Source: CAXGUU01 sp964012875 (GTDB lineage: Bacteria > Pseudomonadota > Gammaproteobacteria > Ga0077536). From it: a stretch of DNA of 6,688 bases. Below the pieces are notes generated by a model. That model searched no databases. It saw nothing but the letters and a program-made list of their open reading frames with translations, and had not been told where the DNA came from. The position numbers and the translations under genes were made by a program. Shown piece after piece: positions 5,490 through 6,688 of this stretch. How positions within the stretch are numbered: the first letter of the stretch is position 1; each line of letters starts with the position of its first letter. Location of the stretch: positions 1 through 6,688 of the forward strand of contig CAXGUU010000185.1 in assembly GCA_964012875.1 (NCBI GenBank), in the 5' to 3' direction.

Positions 5490-6482
5490 TTAATGGGCAA
5501 TGAAATTTCCGAATGCGCGCGCACCGTCGCCGACGTCGATTTCCTCAATCACGGCCAGCGACTGGCGGTCGATTACCGTGACGGTGTTGGAGAACCAGTT
5601 GGCCACATAGATACGATCGCTCACGTAATGCGTGTCGATGCCTTCAGGGTATTCGCCAACTTCAATGCGGCGGATTTCATGCCGTGCTTCGAGATCAAGA
5701 ACCGAAACAGAGCCTGATTGCTGATTGGTTACAAACAGGTAGTCACGCTCAGTCTCATGGACAAGCGCGTAAGGGGCTTCGCCGGCCGCAATCGCGGTAG
5801 TCGGCTGCATCCCGATGAGATCGATAACGGTGACATCGTTACTTTTGACATTGGCGACAAAAGCCCGCTGACTGTCGCGGCTGACGCTGATACCGAACGG
5901 GGCTTCGCCGACGTCGATTTTAGCGACTGTCAATCCCGACGTGAGGTTAATCACCCAGACGGAGTCCTCGTCGCGGTTGGCCACAATCAGGTGCCGGCCA
6001 TCCGGTGTCAGTGCGATCCCGGATGGCGCCTTGCCAGTTTTGTACTGCGCCCTGAGTCGCAAAGTGATCGCGTCGTAGGCGCGAACCAGATTGTCGTACC
6101 AGTCCGCGACATATACGCGACCGGTGCGCATATCCGCAACGATGCCCAGTGGTCCGCTGCCGGCTTTGACGCGGCTCGAAATTTCAAGCGAATCAAGATC
6201 GATGGAAATTAGCTCCTGGCTGCCTGCACTACTAATGAAGGCAAGGCCGCGACGGCGATCAATCGCCACGCCGGCGGGATCGTCGCCCACAGCAATCGTT
6301 TTGACCACGCGGTTGTCATCAAGCGCAATGACCGAAACCGAGTTGGCTCCCTGGTTGGTTATGAAGGCGAGCGCGCCGTCAGCAGCGCAAACCCTGGTGC
6401 AGAGGAAGACCGCGGTTAGCGCCAGTACCTGGATGACGCTCAAAATTTTCTCCCCAGGGCGTCCAGCGCAACGAGTAATCAT
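5490..6482 (-). CDS. Exported YVTN-family seven-bladed beta-propeller protein (YncE-like)
   Basis: This 330-residue protein has an N-terminal signal peptide: basic region to residue 12, hydrophobic core ILSVIQVLALTAVFL (13-27), probable cleavage after VCA or VCAA (33-34). It should be periplasmic. The mature part is seven repeats of about 42 residues, each with a YVTN-type strand followed by a VxVID-type strand: starts near 39 (AFITNQ), 81 (AFISSA), 122 (VYVADW), 165 (LIVANR), 207 (AFVANV), 249 (LFVTNQ) and 291 (IYVANW). Most linkers carry a VGxxPxGI-like turn. Seven units suggest a closed seven-bladed propeller. No catalytic motif or haem site is visible, so the role is unknown; a binding or scaffold function in the periplasm is plausible. 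The ATG overlaps the upstream SRPBCC gene as ATGA, implying coupling. A TTG at 6443 preceded by GGGGAG is an alternative start but would remove the basic part of the signal peptide. Confidence 0.88.
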   Translation of the reverse strand: MITRCAGRPGEKILSVIQVLALTAVFLCTRVCAADGALAFITNQGANSVSVIALDDNRVVKTIAVGDDPAGVAIDRRRGLAFISSAGSQELISIDLDSLEISSRVKAGSGPLGIVADMRTGRVYVADWYDNLVRAYDAITLRLRAQYKTGKAPSGIALTPDGRHLIVANRDEDSVWVINLTSGLTVAKIDVGEAPFGISVSRDSQRAFVANVKSNDVTVIDLIGMQPTTAIAAGEAPYALVHETERDYLFVTNQQSGSVSVLDLEARHEIRRIEVGEYPEGIDTHYVSDRIYVANWFSNTVTVIDRQSLAVIEEIDVGDGARAFGNFIAH

Positions 6483-6688
6483 TGCTCAATCAGTTGCTTT
6501 AGCGCCATGAGACCGGCTTTGTAGGTGCCCGTGACGGCGGCGACCGCTGCTTCGTCATTCAATTCAGGGGGCGGGTTGTTATTGGGGTAGGCACGATAGA
6601 AACCACCGCGCCATTCCGCCGTGCTGGTACCGTCCCCGTTGTCCTTGATAGTGACGAATGAAGAGTACGTGGTCACCGGCAACACTTC
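6479..6688 (-). CDS. SRPBCC-fold protein, C-terminal 69 residues (partial at the right edge)
   Basis: The frame is open through the window edge, so the N-terminus is missing; the GTG at 6685 is only an internal valine. What remains fits the end of an SRPBCC (START/polyketide-cyclase-like, MxaD-like) domain. Two beta strands, TTYSSFVTIKDNGDG and TSTAEWRGGFYRAYP, lead to a long closing helix with AVAAVTGTYKAGLMALKQLI, matching the GxYxAGLxxLK ending I recall from this family. Members bind hydrophobic ligands or assist partner proteins; MxaD-type members act in the periplasm. Between strand and helix is a proline-rich NNNPPPELN loop. The stop overlaps the start of the exported propeller gene by ATGA, so the two products are probably made together and may act in one process. 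Family assignment is from a fragment; function is not established. Confidence 0.68.
   Translation of the reverse strand, partial: EVLPVTTYSSFVTIKDNGDGTSTAEWRGGFYRAYPNNNPPPELNDEAAVAAVTGTYKAGLMALKQLIEQ

Noticed and set aside
5718..6212. 164-codon plus-strand open frame opposite the propeller gene
   Set aside because: The minus-strand frame shows seven regular YVTN repeats and a signal peptide, so the antisense frame is a by-product.
5490..6482. Repeat array in the DNA, suggested by the seven periodic protein repeats
   Set aside because: The repetition is at the protein level with diverged codons; it is a propeller fold, not a DNA tandem repeat or CRISPR array.

Overview
The window looks like chromosomal DNA of a Gram-negative proteobacterium. 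A gammaproteobacterium is the most natural guess, because AceK, a LetA/PqiA-type membrane protein and an exported YVTN propeller occur together; this is inference and the exact lineage cannot be read from the sequence. All reading frames are intact. I saw no insertion sequence, CRISPR array, tRNA or rRNA, and no clear sign of recent transfer.

Layout: positions 1-4452 hold a run of minus-strand genes, transcribed from right to left: icd (NADP-isocitrate dehydrogenase), aceK (isocitrate dehydrogenase kinase/phosphatase), two tandem feoA genes, and the first 220 codons of feoB, which runs off the left edge. A divergent intergenic region (4453-4576) separates icd from a plus-strand gene for a single-domain LetA/PqiA-like inner-membrane protein (4577-5380). 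That gene converges on a minus-strand pair entering from the right edge: the 3' end of an SRPBCC-fold protein gene (6479-6688), then an exported seven-repeat YVTN beta-propeller gene (5490-6482).

How the genes work together: icd and aceK are an enzyme-regulator pair. The serine that AceK phosphorylates is present in the Icd (Ser111), and the AceK kinase/phosphatase residues are intact. They are separated by a strong hairpin that could set a low AceK:Icd ratio. The Icd is the longer Bacillus-like form with an extra segment in the small domain, which is odd for a protein encoded beside AceK. feoA-feoA-feoB is a ferrous-iron uptake operon. It has its own sigma70-like promoter in the aceK-feoA gap, a TTG start with a strong Shine-Dalgarno for the first feoA, and ATGA overlaps at both internal junctions. 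The SRPBCC and propeller genes also overlap by ATGA and probably act together in the cell envelope.

Start codons: icd and aceK appear to use GTG and the first feoA TTG. For icd and the first feoA the longest possible reading frame is not the likely protein. No wholly new system is evident. The points most worth checking are the AceK/Bacillus-type-Icd pairing, the icd-aceK hairpin, and the feo promoter and leader.
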